A stretch of DNA of 64,000 bases from the NCBI RefSeq assembly GCF_000004195.4, contig NC_030685.2, positions 54,946,016 to 55,010,015 on the forward strand, written 5' to 3'. The DNA is from Xenopus tropicalis. Its lineage: Eukaryota > Chordata > Amphibia > Anura > Pipidae. The notes under the pieces were generated by a model that worked only from the letters and a program-made list of their open reading frames with translations, was not told where the DNA came from and searched no databases. Within the stretch, counting starts at the first letter, position 1. Each line of letters starts with the position of its first letter. Of the stretch, positions 27,201 through 41,800 are shown piece by piece. The position numbers and the translations under genes are program-made.

Positions 27201-30200
27201 GGATATCGGGAGAAGATCCGCTCGCTTGGCGACATCGCCAAGCCAACCAAATTTTAACCTAGTATTGTATCTATAATCAACCACATCTACATTTTCTGAA
27301 CAATGCCCACCCCCTGAAAGCACCCACCCTCCAAAGTAAACCCCTTCTAATAAGAAGATAATAAGAGGACTACATTGGCCAAAGTAAGACAATGAAAGGA
27401 TCACAGTGGGCAAAATAAGAAAATAAGAGGATCATAAGATGGATCTGCAGTCAGAATGCTTTATATGTGATAGGCCTTAAAGATGCTAACTGTAATGGGT
27501 TTTGTTTCCCTTACAAGTGAGGGCCAAAAGGACAGTTATTTACCTGCAAGAAATAGTGATTTCTAGAGAATAATACTTGGAGGAAATATTTGAGACTGGC
27601 ATTAAAGAACACACTTTAGTTTACTTGAGTTACCAAGAGGAATGTTCCGTGCAGACATGATTTTACAAGGAGCACTGCAAGCCAGTTTGTGAGAGGCAAT
27701 TCTTATAATAGGTGCTTCCAGACAGGCTGGTAAAAAAAATACCTGATCAAAGAGTTCAAGTGTAATTGCTCCTATGTATAGTGCACCGATTTTCTGTCCT
27801 TGCTTATTTCAGTACAAGAATAGAACTAAAAAGTTCTTGTAGAAGAGAACTCAGGAAAAGATTTTTCATTTGTGAATTTGAATGGTTTAAATACAGAGTG
27901 TATAGTTCCCACACACCTACCATCCCACCTAGGAGAGAAAATATCTAAGGGGGTGTGCCTTTATATTAAAAAAAAAATAATTTAATTGTAGGTATTCAGT
28001 TAGGTTTAAACCGAGACTTTAATAATAATTATCTTATATATAATGAATTAACATTTATAATAACATAGCGTGCCTACTTTTTGGCCATGTGATATTTCTG
28101 TTAGGATAATGTGTTCACTGTTAGAATTTCTGAAGCAAATAGAATTTCATGCATCTGTGTTTGATGTATGGTCTGCACTGTAGTCCTGATTGGTTGCCAG
28201 ATGCTTTATACACACGTTATATATAGTACAATGGTATTGTTATGTACAATATGTTTTACTGCAACAATAAAACTAAACCATAAATTTGATGTTTTGCAGC
28301 ATATTTAACAAATCAAACCAAAATCATATATATATTTTTTTTAATGTATTTCTGTGTGTGTTTATCAATAAACTATAGAAAATGTATCACTATAGTGCTA
28401 AATATAAGGTTCAAAGAAAACAATATTTTGTGTTTTTGCTTTGCGGTTTTTCATGTATTGGCCCAGTGGCATAATTACAGGACCACTGCCAGCTTCCATG
28501 TCACAAGCAGAGTCCCTTGTGGTCCTGATGAGGACCAGACCCAAGTACAGTCACACCCTGCTCCCCTAGTAGTTACATCAGTGTATTAGTTAATTCTGCT
28601 TCTCTGCGGCATAGAAATTAAAATGAGATATGGACTAGTGAACCCAACAAACAGAAGGTTTAGATGTTTAAGGCTATGGCAGTGCCAGAACTGGTGTCAC
28701 TGAAAATGAGCTGAAATAAACTATCAGAGAATATGCCACATGGGCACTAGTCTCATTATTATTGGTAGTATTTCTCTTTCTGTTTAGGTCCTTCCCCTTG
28801 GGCATTCAGCCTAATGACTAAAGCCAGCCATACACGCACCAATATTATTGCACAAAACCTTGTTTTGTACGATATTCGGTGCGTGTGTGGTGGCTCGAAG
28901 AGACAACCATTATCGCAAAAGGCTGCGGATATCGGTTGACTCATTGAACTGCAAGGTTAAAAGATTTTTATTAGGCACCATTGAAGATGCCCAAGCAAAA
29001 TCTACATTTAGGGCTAAATCGCCAGATGGAGGTAGAATTTCTATTGTTTCTACCTCCATATCTGACGATTCAGCCCTGAACCTCAGTGGAGGGTGGGAAT
29101 AATCTTTTGTACAACCAATATTCGCACAAAAGATCGGAATTTCTACATGTATGGCCACCTTAAGACAAAATAGTAAAAAGGTGGCCAGAACTATAAATGA
29201 AAATATTTACTTTACATATAGTAGTCGGATAACATGTTAAATAACAAAAACATTGCTATGAAAAGCATTGTTACTGCTTGGAAATTTTCTTTTAATGCTT
29301 TGGCTCTTCTGTGTTATTGATTCTTTAATTTTCCAGCAACTTTCCCCTTTAAAAATCATAGGATATTCTACACAGAGATTCATTAATATATATCATTATA
29401 TAATTTGTATTTTGATTTAAGTGTAAGCTGCTAAAGTAATTTAGCTGATGTGTTAAAGTGAAATATCACCAGTGAAGAGGTGCTTCAATGGTCACAATCA
29501 AAGGAGAAATGGCTTTTGCAGGAAGTATATATTTTTGAACTATTCTCTTCTTCTGTTAAGAGGGTTAAGAGATGATACAAAAAAAAAACAATTTTTAAAA
29601 CTTCAATAGGTCAGTGTAACATCTTTTGGAATATTTTGCTCCAGTGGTAATTATAGTTGGAACAAGAAACAAAATATAACTAAAAGGGCACTTGGTTATC
29701 AAAATACCATTACATGGTTATAATACAGAAAGTCCTACACATTATTAAAGAGCACATTTGCTCTTTCTAAACAATTTTGATTTTGTGTTTTCTCTTTGAA
29801 ACCTGGCTTTGCTGTACAAAAACTGCTTACATGATCTTGTGCCCTTTAACTCTCACTCTCTCCCACTGCACCTTGCCCAAGCTGGCTTCTGGTTATTAGA
29901 TCCTGCTCAAGCCCATGGTTGTTATTATTTGGTTTTGACTCCTGCCTGGTTACTGACTTTGATTTTTACTGCCTGCCCTGACCTTGGGTGGATCCTGATT
30001 ACACTTTAGCCTGTTTCTTGTCTGTACCACATTTTGAAGTGTCCACTCGGCTGCAGAAAGTTCTGGTGCCACAAAAGGGCGTTGGTGAAGCCCAGGGTTG
30101 ATTGGGGCTCTCCTGTTACACTAAAGAGAATCCTCACCAGCAGCCTCTCATGGTTCCTACCTTAACTGATTATTACAGTTCTGACCTGAGCACACAAGTT

Positions 30201-32856
30201 TATAATGCACAAAATATTTTTTTTGCCAAGAAGGAATTAAAGGGAACATTGCCCAAAACATTGACCAGTTCACTCTGTTTAAAAATGCTCAAAAGTGTTC
30301 TTCAATAATTTTTTTCAAAAATGTTTTTCCAAGAATGGCCAAACTGACTGACTATAGTGCAGAGGTAAAGGCAGCTCATCCTGAAAAGTGATGGAACTAC
30401 TACACACTGAGAGCACCCCTAGCACCAAACAAATGGTGTATCACATAACTCTTCAAATTTCTGAACTGTCGGGAGCTGTTAATGGATTATGATAACAGTT
30501 GTACAAGTGGAGTTTCCCTGAAAATAAAAACCCCAGAGTTTTCTGACTCGCATGAAAGCTCTCGGCATGGAGACTCATTCTCTGCAGTGGCAAAGGTGCC
30601 TGGGACTATATTTCAGTTGTTTCGAATATTCACTCAGAAATATCCAGTCAAACTGCATTGTTTTGACTGATACAAAGGACCCTGTACTGGAGCTGTGTGC
30701 TCTTAGTTATGTTATCATAAATCTGATCTGTGCCATGCACATCGAAGGCGACTTCCTTATCTAGCCAAAGCCAACAGCACGGCAGTTTACAGAAAATCCT
30801 AATTTATTCCCAGCATGTCCATGCCTGTACTTCATACCTCCTGGGGTGTTTTATAATCACTCAGAAATCTTTTCATCAGCTTTCCTCCTTTGTTTTCAAC
30901 CACACATAAAGTAAAGTGTAAAGTCCCAGCTTCACTCTGCTCATCAGATTTATAACAACAAGATTCCTAGAAAAGATAAGGCCGGACATGTGTCTGCCAC
31001 ATTATAAAGGGAAATGATGCTTAATAAATGCCTGCTGCTGCTGCATTACAAACCCCTGGTCTCTGCAATCACAGTTACTGTATCTGGGACAAGATATTAT
31101 GTCTAGCCGACCGGGACTGTTCTTTGTCTTTTCAACACAGGGATATTTGCCCTAGATAATCTGAAGCACAAAGTAGACTCTTCAGGGTATAAAGACTTTC
31201 TAATCTCTCATGGGTCTTTTGTTTCTTCTTTTAGATTTCCTTTACAGCTAAAAACATTTAGCTCTGCAATATATATGGTAATGGAGTCATGGAGGGTGCT
31301 GTAATTCTGCAACAGTTTCAAAGGTTGCCTAGCTCGGTGTGTAATGTATTTAATTTAATTATTCTGGGCCTTTCCTAGACCCCATCTAATACATGCTTGG
31401 TTCTAATTGCCCCACAGGGCAATACATGGAAGATGGAAGACTTTAAAAACACAGAAACTACAGGTACATTTATGATATTTAGTATCAGCCTCTAAGTATA
31501 TACTGAATGGTAAAATGTCATGACGAACTGTTGCCTGTGTTTTAGCAGTCAGTAGATCAAGGGAGCACAGTACTTTGAAGATGTTGTAGGCTGCATTTCA
31601 AAGGGGCTATTTACCCTTAGGTGGGCTGTTCCCATATTTACAATATTCCCCTATGTGTTTAGATAAAAGGTCTAGAGGTAGACAACCACCTTCAAAATAC
31701 TGGCAAAAAGGGTCTCCTCTTTATGCAAATACAAGTGGGGCACAAAAACATATTTGCCCACAGGGGTATTATAATTTGCCCTTCTAAGGACCTTTATCAA
31801 ATGGGTGTTTTGTCTGGTGGTCATGCTGTAATATGATTTGCTGCCTTTTAAAGAATATCTGGCAGCTGAAAGTATGGCCAACAGGAGTGGAGATGGAAAA
31901 AACCATAACGTTTGTATTTGGCTGAAAGTGTTCCATAAAAGAATTGTGCAAATTCAAATTTAAACCATAATTTGCATCTGTGAACAAAAATTGTTACGTT
32001 CAGTTGTTTAGAGCTATACAATTTAAGCCAATGACAGACACAGCTGTTACTAGTCCTTGTGTGATCACCTCTTCTGTGGGGACAACAACCCATCTAAAAA
32101 TACCTTATAATGCAGAAGAATGGGGATCGCCATAAGCAGGGGCAGGCCAAGGTGACTGGGCATCCTAGGCAACCCAGCAGACCAACCTGCCACTGTACCC
32201 TGCAGCACAATTACAAGCAGCGGGGGCAAGGAGTGCAGACCAGGGGTAGGCAGAAGAGATGCTTGGCACCCTCCAGCCTTGCCCCTTTGGCAGGTGCCTC
32301 TACCTACCTAGTTTCGGCCCTGGCTGCAAGTTAAAAAAACTTTACATGTGGCAATCTGGTTTAATAGTGGGAAAATTAAGAAAAATGCATTTTCCAGTGA
32401 TTAAGCTGGATCACTGCACGTGAAGTCTGTATTACAAGATATTTTCAGGTGATTCCCTTTTTGCGTGACACACTACTACATCTGTCATTGCCATTTAGAT
32501 TCAATTCAATTTGGCTTAAAATTTGACACTGAGCAGAGTGCTGAATTTAGTGAATGCCTAATATTATACAGTAATATAAAAATAATTTCCTTTTTCTCTG
32601 AAATAATAAAACAGTACCTTGTACTTATAATGAATCCTTACTGGAGGCAAAACAATCCTATTGGGTTTATTTAATTTTTAAAGGAGAGCTAAAGATTAAC
32701 TACAGAAGTAGGGCAGAAATGTTGTACATTATGTTTTGGGCTTCTGTACCAGCCCAAGGCAACCATAGCCCTTTAGCAGGGATTCAGCAGCTGATTCACT
32801 GAACATGCTCTGTGCTGATGTGACTGAGCTTAGGGACCAATGCACAGAATACTGTA

Positions 32857-32893
<37 letters not shown>

Positions 32894-35800
32894 ATATAAA
32901 TGCAGCTTTGAACCCAGTGCAATTTGCATCAAAATGTAATAATCAGCCCTGTAGCACTAGCTTCTATGACAGGCAAATTTAATTTTCTTCTTGATAATTT
33001 ACAACACCCCTCAAGCTTAGTGTCTAAACAGATACCCAGAGCCCACTGAGCATGTGAGTACAGCAGACACTTCTAACAGAATCCAGTATGGTGACAACTT
33101 TGAAGTACTGGGTCATTACTACTATAGAAATGCTGAACCTTTAGGCTGGTGCAATAATTTCAGTATATAAAACCCAACATTGCTAGCCATATTCATTTTT
33201 AGGGTTTTAGGGGTTCATTCTCCTTTATATTATTTCTTAGCAGGCTTAAAGTATGGTTATTCAAATTACAGAAAAATCCCTTGTCTGAAAAACCCCAATT
33301 CCCAAGCATTCTGGATAACAGGTCCCATGCCCACGTTGGTGTTCACGTTACCTCTGTAGATACAGCAAGTTCATTGCGTAAAACCTCTGAGAGCACTGTA
33401 GTCTAAATGCAAGGCTACTCTGCCTCTACATGCCCTGGCGCCTTTGTTCGTTTCAAGCTAAAATCCAAATACCTAAGTCATTTGCCAAACTCTCTGAAAG
33501 AATATGGCTGCAGTGGTACTTTCTGCACTTCATATGGACTCATACAACGCAGGAAGCCAGATATGAAAATAATCACAATTTCATACAATATAATGATGCA
33601 GCTACACTCCTCTATTATGAAAGAGAAAAAGTCTTTGATGTTAAGCTGATGAGTAGAACAAAGCGGTCACTGTGCTTATTGATTTCCCCCCTCCCTCCTT
33701 GTATGACAAATAACGTTAAAGAACAAAGTTAGTCCAATCTGCTTCAATAGTACTTTAATTCCAGACGGAGAAACTGACAGACTGAGGACTGCTATACAGT
33801 TAAATAAATGAATTTTCCCATTTCTAAGTTTGACTTCCACAGATTTGCTACTAACTCTAGCTTATGTTGTTACTTTGGGTAAGTTAGCCAAGCCGGCATT
33901 AGAGGCCTGAGGAAAAAACTAATTTGTTGGACTGTCTATCTTAAGCTTCTTAATTGTTGAGCTACAACCTCCTGAACCCCAAGTAGCATGGAAACTGAGT
34001 ATTGGCATGTGAACATCATGGCCTGCCATTGCCATTTTGTCTACTACATGTTCAACAATTCCCACCCACAAGATGATATCCACTGCCAGCGATACTACAA
34101 GAAATGCTGGTCTGACTGCAGTCAAAAGGTGCTTTTGTATAAGTGTATAAAACTTCTCTTGCACCCTTCTTCCCTACATCTGATACTCTGTGGGACCTCA
34201 CTATTTTGTAGGCCCAGGAAAGTCACCACAACATGGACCTCTTAATGTCAACTCTGAATAATGGTCCATGCCATTCATAAACTGAATGGCCACTGCAATA
34301 CCATAACCATAATAAACCTAGAAATGAAAGTGGAGACAACACATGCTACAGCATCTGCACAGTGCTTGAGAAGGACTATTTAATCACATAAACTGGATCA
34401 GGAAAATTACACCTTTTTAAATGGTATATTTATTGAAGAAACATGAATGTTATCCGCAGAAGAAATCATTCTGCTGGGGATCAAATAAATTACATTGGCT
34501 TCAGTGTTTATCTAAGTTGCTCATTTGCATCTATGCAGTAACCCATAGCAACTAATCATTAATTAACATTGATTGGTCTTAAACAGTGCAGTTAAATGTC
34601 TAATTGGTTGCTAGGGGTTACTGTACCCATGTAAATATGCACCTGTGTTAGTAAATTAATCTTGTTGTTTATCTCTTAATTCCTGTGAGTGTGGTTTGTG
34701 TAGGTCTGAACAGAAGTCCACCAACCCCTGCAATATTCTTGTGAATATAATGTACTGATTCTGGCTCATTTATAGTAACTGGTCTGGTGTTTAGCATTCT
34801 GTGCAGTGCCCCTATGCTCTCTGTCTCTCATATCCAGTAGCAGCAACAGTCAGCTCAAAAGCTATCAGTGCAATTTGACACAGCTGGATCCGGATCCAGC
34901 CCTTGATATATACTTTAGCTAGGTACTTTGTGAGACAATCTACAGTTCCCTAATGAAAATATGCAGGTAATGAATACCCCTTGTACACAAGTTGGAGAGG
35001 CCCTAAAGGTAGCCATAAATAAGCAGATACAGGTATAAGATGCTGATTCCGGCCTTTCAGACTGATTCAACATCTTATCTACCCTTGTATGGGGCCCTCT
35101 TATGGGCCTACCCAACAGATATCAGGCTGAAAATTGGGCAGATGTGGATCAGGCAGGTGTGATCTTCCCATAAGAAGATCCTTGCTCCACCAGCCTGTAA
35201 CTCTGTTGGTTCAGCCCCATATTGCCCACCTTAGGTGGTATATTGGGGAAAGATTCACTCATTTGGTGACCTTGCCAAACAAGATCTTATAACGTATGGC
35301 TTACGTATGGCTTATAACGATCTTATAACGTATGGCTTCCTTTACACCAGCTAAGATAAGACTGATCTGCTCTCTCCACCCCATATTGTGCACACACTGA
35401 CACACAGCATTGGTGGGAAATTGTAATTTTACTAAATGTAATTTTTACTAAAGAAGTTGTGATTTAGGGCAATGGCAGATGCTGCTGGTCAGGGGCTCTC
35501 CATTGCATCCAGACTATTATTCTTCTTCCACCAAACATGGTTGCCATTTTCCATTAAGGTCTTTTCCAGGAATCTGCCAAACCCATATGACTGCCAGATG
35601 GTACATCTCAATGATGCACTCCACTGACCTTTAAACCACTCCAGTCAATTCTCGGCATAGCTCATGGTGGTGCTGGGTTGTGACGTTGCCTCCAGAGTGT
35701 GGATTTTTGCAATGAGTGTTCCTACTGAGGAAATGTGTTTTTTTTTATAAACTACATGTTTCAGCAGTCAGTGGCCCATTCCTGTGGCCCATTTCTAAGC

Positions 35801-38800
35801 CAAATCTAGCTGGGCAGAAATTTGATTAACTGATTTGATGTAAAGATGCCATTCTATGATGTCACAAAGTTACAGTATGATGATTCTACTGCCATTGTTT
35901 TTACTGTAGATAAAATGACTGTTGTGTCTTAAATATTCAATTCCACTAATTAGAAGGGGCGTGGACACTTTTTGGCCATAGACTGCACAGTTGCTATTCC
36001 CTTATGGGCTATGTTTACATTCAGATTGCTAGAACAGTATGCTAGCTGTAATTTTCTTTGTATAGAAAATGCATTCTTTGTTTAAATGAGGGTTATATTT
36101 AATAGGCTTTACTAGACGCCAGGGTATGGTAAAGCTCCTATATGCAATACTCTATTTGACATTTACCTTGTGAATCCCATAAATAGCCTGAAACCCAGGA
36201 TTCTCAACATATTTTTAAAATGGCCTATTATAATCAACACCCAGGCATCAACACTGACATAACAGGACCCTACAAACACACACAACAAAATATTTTCCAA
36301 GCCATTCTCCCAAACCATGGGAAAGATGCTTTGTGTGACAAACACTGATCCTTCACACCAGCAAGAGCCTCACCAGCAAGAGCTTCACACCAGCAAGAGC
36401 TACTTGGTCATGGCTAACATATATTTAAAATAAAATATAAAAATGAGGGCCATGGGTATTCATATTATTATTCAATATTTTAACATTACCTCCACAGGAC
36501 AAAATATCCCAAGAAGACCTTTTTAAATGTACTTCAACATCATTAAAAGCAGGTCTTAAAACTGAGACTGGCCTTAGAAACAGTACTATAAATGACAAGA
36601 GCAGATCCTGCTAGTATATATAATTGCATCCTTACCCTTTTGCCAATGGTAAAATACTTCCAGGTTTGTGCTTGGTAGGTGGTAAAGTACTGATGAACTA
36701 CAAACTTTTCATCTGTCCATCTGTAAAGAACAGAGCCAGGTTGAGTGTTCTTGTTGGCCATCACAGCGAAATGTCCCACATCTGGGATGAGAAAAATCTC
36801 CAGTCCCATAGTCTCAGAAATGGTGGCCAAATTCTGATAGTCTTCCACATAGTCTAGCTTCTCCTTTCCTAGCCATAAAGAGAGAGAAAATATGTATTGT
36901 ATGTATGTCTTGATCTTAACAAGTGTCGGACTGGCCCCCCAGGATACCGGTGGGCCCAGGTGTCAGTTGGCCCTCCTGCTTACTCAACCATTTGCCTTGT
37001 ATGCCTGTAGCATGGCCATTACTCAATTCTATTTGAGAAACAGAAGAAATGGAGGAAAGTATAGGTAATAGTATGTATAAAAAAGTAATTAAGAGACTAA
37101 AAAAGTGAGAACAGAGAAGGGGAAGCAGAAGAAATGGAGGAAAGTATAGGTAATAGTATGTAAAAGGGTCTAAAGGGTTTTCTGGTGGGCCCTTGCCACC
37201 CCAGTCCGACACTGAATATATATTTTGTTTTCACGATTTACTTGGCTGTTTTACAACCCTGAGGTGGTGGGAGAAGGTGAAATCATATCTATTATACTAT
37301 TTCTCTGGCCTGCCAGAGTACAAGAGATTCTCCTGCCACAGGCTCTTTCTAATTTTCACTCTTATTTAAAGTCCTTTCTTATTTTTACTTTAGCTCTATT
37401 TGACCTTACATTTAGCACTGTACATCTAATTTTCGTCACAGTCACCGATTCTAGTTCTTCGCAAAGCCATGTGCAATGTTTTCAGACAAAAACAAACACT
37501 TAGGGGGGTATTTACTGATTTTGTTGCAGAAAAAAGTGATTTTGTAGCTATTTATTATGCAATAAAACTGCAAAAACCTACAACCCGTCAAAATCATATA
37601 GAAGTCAATGGAAGATGTCCCTTTTACAAGCTCTTTCATGTCTTTGTGCTTTTAGAAGTTTTTGGGGGGTTTTAGGCTGGCTCTTCTACAAAATACAAAA
37701 AAGTTAAGGCTTTTCCTTTTTTTATCGTTCGTGCTTTTTCAATTCGGATCTTTTGATAAATGACTGACATTCCTGGAAATTAGTTTAGTAGTGGTTTAAA
37801 AAAATGATACAATCATGAAAATCAGATTAAGATTAAATTATATTATGTTTTAAAAATGTTTAATTGTTCATTAATAATAATTAAAAAATAAAGTGTTATT
37901 CATGGAAGTCCAATAAGTAATTTTAATTGTGCAATTATATAAAAGATATCTCTGTTTAAAAAACAAAAATATCACAGCCACTATTATTGCTGCATTACAC
38001 CCTTCACGCTTTCCCCTTCCAGTGTCCCAGTCACCTTGCAGCTAAAGAGAAATCCAGCATCTCATATTTTAGCACCCCTCTTTTCACACGTGCAATGGAA
38101 AGTCATTAAAAACTTAATATAAAAGCAAATAACAGTCACACTTGACTGATAAAAGAGTTTCTTACAAAGACACTTTTCAAAGACCCTGGGTCATAATTCA
38201 CACATTGTTTAATATTAGCACATCCAAGGACTTCACATTTTTATTTAAATCCAAATCTGTTCAATCTGTGATTTTTTTATGGATTAAAATCATGCAGCTT
38301 TGTAACCGACAAAAGCCAGTACATCTCAGCCGGGCACTTTGTAGCTGGTGGTCTTTGAACCAAAGCCCCAGCTATCTCAGCTTAGTATGTGGGTTACCGA
38401 AAATATTATCCTCTTGTTGAAATACAGAATGAGTAAAGTTTGAAGTAGAAAAGGTGCATTAATGATTTTCCCTGCTGTATGTTCTGGAAATAAGGCCGCT
38501 AGTTCTAAATTTCTAGATTTTATTATGATTAAATAGAGCATATACGGTAAATTAGAAAAGCTTCACACAAACTTCATAATAATTTGTAAGAAGAGTAGCA
38601 TTAGGTTCTATTGAGTAAAATATTAATCATTGTATTGTATATTGTTTAATGCTGTAATGCATAAAAGATAACCCATTCCTCCAACTGCTCTGTGCATGCA
38701 GGCTTATGTGGCCTAACTAAGGGGCATATTTATCATGCTGTGTAAGATGATTTACACTGAAAAAGTGCAAAAAGTGGTATAAAATATATGGCCAAATTAT

Positions 38801-41800
38801 AAGCTGTTTATTTGTATGCTGCTCAATCACTGTATTTTACATGGTTATTTTAGCTGTTATATTTATGGTACAGCCCATTAAAGTCGAATTTGCGAAATGG
38901 CAAAAAGTTTAAGAAATGCAGGCATTTTGTTGCATGAAATGTGTTTTTTTAATTGAAGCGCAAAAAAACAGCATAAAGAATCCGAAACATATAAAGTTTT
39001 GAAGCAAAAGAAGTATCCTCCAGTGAAGGGAAGGGACAGCTTCCAATGACTTCTATGTGATCTCAGCATGTTTTAGCTGGCGATTGGTCGGATTCTGATT
39101 TGTAGCCGGTTTGACGCATAGTAAATCTCAGAAATGTCGCAACTTTAACGCTAAAAATCTGAATCAGGGAAAAAACCACGATGGTTAATAAATGGCCCCC
39201 TACTTGTAGGTTGTCTTCTTTCCTTACTTTCAAGCACTGGGATCCACTTGACACCATTACAGAGGAACAGCCCCTTCAAAGATGTGTCCATCCAGAATTT
39301 AGACATGTCAGTGTCAGTGCAAGGAGGCTGAGGACCCAAAGTCACCTTCATATCAGTTTCTGATGAAGAAAGGGAACATTCAGGCTAGTTAGTTCTAACT
39401 AGCAGCAGGGAACACCAATTTTGTCTAGCACTTCAAAAATCATGCTGTTTTATTTGTACTGTGCTGAAACTGTACGCTCATCTGTAAAAGTGCTGCATGC
39501 AGTGCCATTTGTTACTTGCTGCACATTGATGGATTAACCCTGTTGCTGCCCAGAGATCACTTAACACAGTGCAATGGAATGTAACAATGTAAATTTTTCT
39601 AATGGGCCAAGTTCTACCCTTTATGTGTTATCACCCTCTCCCTCCACAGCCAGCCTGATGCTAAAGTCAACACCACCCTAACCAAACCCAGGCTAAATTT
39701 AAAGGGCCATTATATAGATATATGAGATATACTTATCAGAGCAACCAGTGTATAAACATATTTACACAGATCATATAGGGTCACTGTTCAGAATACACAT
39801 TTGTAGAAAAATGTAAGTCCTAGTTCTCTACAGTACTTGTACTTTTAAGGCAATGGCTCTATCTCTTTAAAACATTTTTGTTTCCCCTATGTTTGTTGTA
39901 CTGATGGCCAATATATCATATTTTTCCTTTTCATTTCTGATAAGTGATTCTGTTATTTCATTTGCTCCATTTTTATCTCTGTGCCTAATAATATTTTCAG
40001 ACTTTCCATTTATTATATCCACTTCAAAATTTTATATTGGCTGCTGTGAAATGTTAGAAAGCAAAAGAGAATTGCTTTGCCATCTGATAGCTTGCCAATT
40101 ACTGCCTTCTGATGTAACCTTTATTTCTACTTTTACCTCTCTACAATAGAATAAACTGTGAATAAGGAGCCAAGTGATCCTTTAGAAAAACTAAGCTGAC
40201 CCCTTATGTGCCCTAAAAGCAGTGTGACAAATAACACAGTTTATTTGGTATTTTTATGATTTATATGTGCCTGTGAATTTAACCAAACATGCAAATACTA
40301 AACTGCATTAACATTTTATAGTAATTCCAGTAATATTTATAAATTGGAATTAATAGTCTTTCCTACTAACCATATGAATACTTCAGATGGGCACCACTGT
40401 CATCAATCTTAATTGGTAGCTCCTTCAGCACCCCAGGAATGGACAGCTCTGCGAGCCTTGGCTTAGAATTTGGGCAAATCCTAGAGGTAGCGTCAGAGCC
40501 AGGTAGAAGAACAAGCTGCCTTATCAAGCCCTGCAAACCAGAATGAAGTTTATTCTTAAAATATTCCACAAAGGTAATTAAAGAGGCACCATGGCTACAT
40601 ATGCTGATTGCACCAAAGCAAAGTGCCACTTAGACTCCTGCTGTGCCTTTCTCAATGCATTTAAAATTTCAGTAGGATAATCAACTAACATGGGTGGTAA
40701 ATTGTGCCAGTGCAGTTGTCCAAAGCAACCAACCATACCTTTCTTTTTATTTTTCTAACTTACAGTAGACAGTTTCAAACTATTTGCTGTTCAGTATGGG
40801 TGACTGCAATAGGAAATTCAGGATGTGTTAGTACATTAGCTCCCAGATATTTGTTCTTTCTCAGCTGGATCCCTATATATATATATATATATATATACCA
40901 CACAACAATATCATTTGTCCGTTGTTACTTTTTTCAAATTCTACCGTAAAACTATATTTTCATTTATTTAAATAAATAAATGTTAATGTTTTTGCTTGTT
41001 AGGAAATCTGTACCATGCAGTAAATTCTTTCGATTGCATTGCATAACTCTTTTTTTTTTTTGCACTTGTGTGTAAAAGTGGCTAAACACAGGCCGATTTC
41101 AGCTGCCGATATCGGCCCTTTAGACCGATACAGCAGCTTATCTGCCCATGTATGGGCACCACCACTGGGTTTGATTTTCCCATCGGATGCTTATGCCCGC
41201 CGTTCTAATTCAATTGTTTGGCCCTAGGGCTAAACAATTTAATTAGCCTAATATCGCCCACCCTTAGGTCGGCATATTGGGAGAAGATCCACTCTGTTGG
41301 CGACCTATTGCACTTTTCTACTATACCTGATGTTAAGAGGGTGAGTGGAGTGGGAGGATGTTTTTATTGTTGAATTGTATTGGGCAAAAGTGTGTTATAT
41401 TTATAACTGAGTGAGAAAAATAAAGATATAGTTTGTAAATTATTTTTATTATGTTGTATACTATGTTATTTATAAGGATTGTGCTTGGATAAATAATAAG
41501 CACTTTAGGCAGAAGGATGGTTCAGTTTAGACCGGCTAAACAAACTGCTCCAACAAACACACTTTGCAGAGTAATTATCAATAATAGTCTTAACTTACTG
41601 TGAAAAAGCCTTTCTGACGTTTTCTGCTTCCAACATATATATGAGAGCCGCTCGTGTTTAAAGATGATGGGAATGGTTTATCCAGGACACTGGTCACATG
41701 TAAGAAATAAAAATATACCAATGGTTGGAACAAGTAAAAATTACTAAAATATTTATTAAAGCATTATAGTAAAAAATTTTACTATTTGTGATTGGTTTCA

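Larger units (their letters stand above)
26009..36635. other. TSPEAR 10.6-kb intron, overview
   Basis: The largest intron. It holds the elements listed at 26946, 28823, 32137, 34505 and 34999, an (AT)15 run at 32859-32889, and a partial tacaggta-family piece at 33252-33335. Short local direct repeats are at 35285-35335 (cgtatggctt words) and 36355-36405 (cagcaagagc words). No exon-like stretch was found that would fit between the phase-matched flanking exons. Confidence 0.5.

Noticed and set aside
33988..34245. Cys/His-rich 85-codon plus-strand frame ([12 protein letters not shown]...)
   Set aside because: No recognisable family, no clear promoter or splice context, and stops nearby. I cannot support it as a gene.
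36912..37222. 8-bp target duplication around the cagtgtcggactgg element
   Set aside because: The flanking 8-mers gatcttaa and aatatata do not match, so I did not assign the element to hAT.
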